Positions 61,839 through 64,000 of a stretch of DNA of 64,000 nucleotides are shown one piece after another (position 1 is the first letter of the stretch; every line of letters begins with the position of its first letter). Under the pieces are notes generated by a model, which did no database searches, was not told where the DNA came from, and saw only the letters and a list, made by a program, of their open reading frames with translations. The translations under genes and the position numbers were made by a program. Source of the stretch: an uncultured Clostridia bacterium (GTDB lineage: Bacteria > Bacillota > Clostridia > Lachnospirales > CAG-274); contig CANQXR010000003.1 in assembly GCA_947627855.1 (NCBI GenBank), positions 1 to 64,000 on the forward strand, written 5' to 3'.

Positions 61839-63242
61839 TCAGTGAAATGTAATATCCGTTCGTTCGATTTCGCCCCAGTCGGTTTTCTTTTTATGATAGC
61901 CTATAAGAGAAGTCATTCTGACCCATGCCAGAATAAACCTCAGAAATGATACCTCAACGGCGCAAAGACCTATTGCCTTAAGCATATCCGTAAACTCCAG
62001 TCTTTGGTCTATCGTATGTATTCTTGCGAAAAATGCCGTAAGCGACAACACAGATGAATAAACAACATATATTAACAGATATAAGACCATAAAAGGCACA
62101 TTCAAAAAATCTATAAGGAACGCTATAAACATTGTTACAACGCCAAACACCTCTATATAAGGCGAAAACAGCTCGTAAATCAAAAAATACAGATAGGAAA
62201 TAAAGCTTACAACACCATAATGAGGATTTGCAAATATGCTTTTATGAGTCATCATACTCTGAAAAAGCCCTATATGCCATCTTCTGCGCTGTTTACAAAG
62301 GTCTGTGAGCCTTTCCGGCGCCTGTGTCCAGCAGATAGCGTCTGAGGCGTAGCGTATACGATAGGGTATCTGATTTTCCCTGCAGAAAACATGAAGCTTT
62401 ACAACAAGCTCCATATCCTCACCTATGGTATCAGGCTCATAGCCTCCCGCACTTATTACGGTGCTCTTTTTAAAAAGTCCGAAAGCTCCGGAAATTATTA
62501 TGCTGCCGTTAAACTTATCAAACAGAATTCTTGCAGCCAGAAAAGAGCGGTCATATTCAAGAACCTGCATACAGGCAATCAGCTTATTGGGCAATCTGCT
62601 TTTTACAACTCTGCCGTCCTTTATGGTCGTGCCGTTGCAGGGTCTTACTGCGCCGCCTACGGCAACTACATTGTCATCCTCCAAAACAGGTCTGACAATC
62701 TTGGAAAGAGAATCATATTGAAGTACGGAGTCGGCGTCTATGCTCAGAAAATAAGGATATTTGCTTGCATTTATTCCTATATTGAGAGCGTCAGCCTTTC
62801 CTCCGTTTTGTTTTCTTATAAGAGTAAGGGGTATTCTGCCTACCTTGGTTTCATAAACCTCGTTGGCGTTATGAGTACGTATAAGTCTTTGTATAGGTCT
62901 GTTTGTAAGAACCATATCAAATTCATCAAGAACCCTTTGTGCGGTGTTGTCGGCAGAGCCATCGTCCACCACTATTATCTCATACAGCCTGTAATTTTGC
63001 AGGAGTAGGGATTTTATTGTGGCAACAATTGTAGTTTCCTCATTATAAGCGGGTACTATTATGGAAACGGGTATATAATAATCCTCTAAAAGCTCGTTTT
63101 TTAATGCATTTCTACGCTTGGCTCCGTAAAGAGTTGAAGAACCTACCGTTACCGCCAGAAACAAAAAGCTTGCGTAGCCTATCATATACAGAACAAAGAA
63201 TACTCCGACATAATTGAAGAAAATCTGCATTATATCTCTCAT
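61839..63242 (-). CDS. Processive family-2 glycosyltransferase (PgaC/NodC/HAS-like)
   Basis: A 467-residue membrane enzyme that polymerises and exports a beta-linked polysaccharide in its family. N-terminal membrane helix (8-34). Catalytic domain with VPAYNEE, VVDDG (91-95), DADS (169-172), acid ED (275-276) and QRRRW (318-322). Three or four C-terminal membrane helices (350-450). Full set of processive GT2 motifs, so it is likely active; the sugar is unknown. The start overlaps the HEAT gene stop by four bases (ATGA), giving translational coupling. It ends 51 bases short of the IS remnants, so its operon ends here. Confidence 0.9.
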   Translation of the reverse strand: MRDIMQIFFNYVGVFFVLYMIGYASFLFLAVTVGSSTLYGAKRRNALKNELLEDYYIPVSIIVPAYNEETTIVATIKSLLLQNYRLYEIIVVDDGSADNTAQRVLDEFDMVLTNRPIQRLIRTHNANEVYETKVGRIPLTLIRKQNGGKADALNIGINASKYPYFLSIDADSVLQYDSLSKIVRPVLEDDNVVAVGGAVRPCNGTTIKDGRVVKSRLPNKLIACMQVLEYDRSFLAARILFDKFNGSIIISGAFGLFKKSTVISAGGYEPDTIGEDMELVVKLHVFCRENQIPYRIRYASDAICWTQAPERLTDLCKQRRRWHIGLFQSMMTHKSIFANPHYGVVSFISYLYFLIYELFSPYIEVFGVVTMFIAFLIDFLNVPFMVLYLLIYVVYSSVLSLTAFFARIHTIDQRLEFTDMLKAIGLCAVEVSFLRFILAWVRMTSLIGYHKKKTDWGEIERTDITFH

Positions 63243-64000
63243 ACTGCCGTCACCCCCGTATTGTTTTCTTTAAGTCTGTATTTAAGCATTTCACTTGCGT
63301 ATCTGTCGTTTTCAACTCTGCCGGCAATATCCTCATATCTTACGCCCTTGGCTTCAAGGCTCACGGACGCATTATATCTGACATACCAGTTAAGGCTGTG
63401 CATAGCCTCAATAAGCGCCTCTTTAATATCATCTCCGTCATAGAAGGCAAGAGATGATGCGCTGATTGCAGCATATTCCCAGTTTACGGGATTTTTATCC
63501 GAAACAAATTCAACAAGAGGTTTTCTTGCCCTTTCATCGGTATATCTTCCGAAATATCTTATCGCAGAAAGTCTTAACTCCTTGCCTGCGCTTTCGTCTG
63601 TCATAATTTCAAACATTTCATTTTTATAGCTGTCTGTTTTAAAGCGTATGTAATTAAGCACAGCAACCTTTGTGCTTTCCTTAAAGCTGTCAAGTCTGCC
63701 CCATAAAAGCTTCATAAGCTCATCATGGTCGCCCCTGAATGTAAGCAGACCGTCCTGAAGTATTTTCTCATGGAGAAAAGCGCCCTTACGGTCGCAGGCG
63801 GTGACCGCATCAGCCACAGCCTTGGGATTGCCGAAGGAATAGAGCGCACGCAGAGCGTTCACCCTGCAATACAGACTGTCCTTTGTGGTATAGCTTATAA
63901 GGCTCCTCTGAAGCCCCTCTGCAGGAAGATAGTCCCTGAGCTTTTCGTTGCCTAAAACGTATGCAAAGTAAGCGGTCTGTAAGCTTTCCCGCCTTTCGTA
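63239..64000 (-). CDS. HEAT-repeat protein (start beyond window end)
   Basis: The visible 254 residues, in frame to the window edge, are tandem helical pairs of the HEAT type (KLRDYLPAEGLQRSLISY, VNALRALYSFGNPKAV, LRLSAIRYFGRYTDERARKP, WYVRYNASVSLEAKG). The window cuts off the N-terminus. HEAT-repeat proteins with processive glycosyltransferases form clostridial exopolysaccharide or biofilm operons, where the helical protein is likely a scaffold. A GTG at 63862 is not the start because the frame stays open with the same repeats upstream. Confidence 0.8.
   Translation of the reverse strand, partial: YERRESLQTAYFAYVLGNEKLRDYLPAEGLQRSLISYTTKDSLYCRVNALRALYSFGNPKAVADAVTACDRKGAFLHEKILQDGLLTFRGDHDELMKLLWGRLDSFKESTKVAVLNYIRFKTDSYKNEMFEIMTDESAGKELRLSAIRYFGRYTDERARKPLVEFVSDKNPVNWEYAAISASSLAFYDGDDIKEALIEAMHSLNWYVRYNASVSLEAKGVRYEDIAGRVENDRYASEMLKYRLKENNTGVTAV

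Noticed and set aside
62391..63008. 205-codon frame opposite the glycosyltransferase
   Set aside because: The leftward frame carries all GT2 motifs; the rightward frame is a shadow.
1..64000. tRNA or rRNA genes, tRNA attachment site
   Set aside because: No cloverleaf-like or rRNA-like sequence was recognised on either strand; I could not run tRNAscan-SE or Infernal to confirm.

Overview
The window looks like the chromosome of a low-GC Gram-positive anaerobe of the class Clostridia. The evidence is strong AGGAGG-type ribosome binding sites throughout, copper-amine-oxidase-N-like stalk domains in three secreted proteins, an SLH-anchored giant surface protein, CTn-type conjugation genes, a DUF6809 protein and TnpX/TndX-like large serine recombinases. 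No rRNA, tRNA or CRISPR array was found. The species cannot be named from the sequence.

Region 1 (1 to about 25,000) is the right-hand part of an integrative and conjugative element. In order it carries topoisomerase III, an 841-residue multidomain protein, a Sel1-repeat protein, a ribbon-helix-helix regulator with a divergent promoter and paired operators, a TnpV-like protein, and a 2,931-residue polyvalent protein (ArdC/LtrC-like N-terminus, DUF3991/Toprim, MuF-C-like domain, N6-adenine methylase, SNF2 helicase). A small cargo block with a radical SAM enzyme follows, then a putative type I toxin/antisense RNA locus, a MOBP-type relaxase with MobC and a probable oriT, a strongly promoted structured RNA, and a large serine recombinase at the right end. 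The type IV secretion genes and the left end must lie left of base 1.

Region 2 (25,000 to 29,150) is a LysR divergon. The leftward operon encodes a small helical protein, a DUF3737 beta-helix protein, a secreted cyclophilin-like protein and a secreted alpha/beta hydrolase with a stalk domain. The lysR gene runs rightward, with paired consensus promoters and a palindrome between them.

Region 3 (29,150 to 45,550) begins with a DUF6809 gene and a small resolvase. It continues into a secretion/envelope locus: a stalk-domain protein, a lipoprotein, a VWA plus papain-like plus stalk surface protein, then an operon of membrane and lipoproteins dominated by zinc-ribbon tails or heads (TcaA/YvbJ-like). 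The locus ends in a 1,245-residue membrane protein that joins a clan-CD (caspase-like) domain, CNA-B-like domains, a VWA domain, a transmembrane segment and a cytosolic zinc ribbon. This is the most unusual system in the window.

Region 4 (45,550 to 49,600) has an AAA/RecF-like ATPase resembling abortive-infection ATPases, a decayed prophage remnant (HNH nuclease, sigma-like zinc-finger protein and ParB-methylase, all broken) and a MerR regulator.

Region 5 (49,600 to 60,300) is one giant SLH-anchored adhesin gene with modular N-terminal repeats, a beta-helix, CxxC repeats, InlB-type repeats and SLH domains. It is interrupted by two frameshifts and one stop, and a degraded tail copy follows.

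Region 6 (60,300 to 64,000) holds a second holin-like toxin locus, a truncated serine recombinase and ISAs1- and IS3-type transposase remnants. It ends with a leftward operon of a HEAT-repeat protein (cut by the window end) and a processive family-2 glycosyltransferase.
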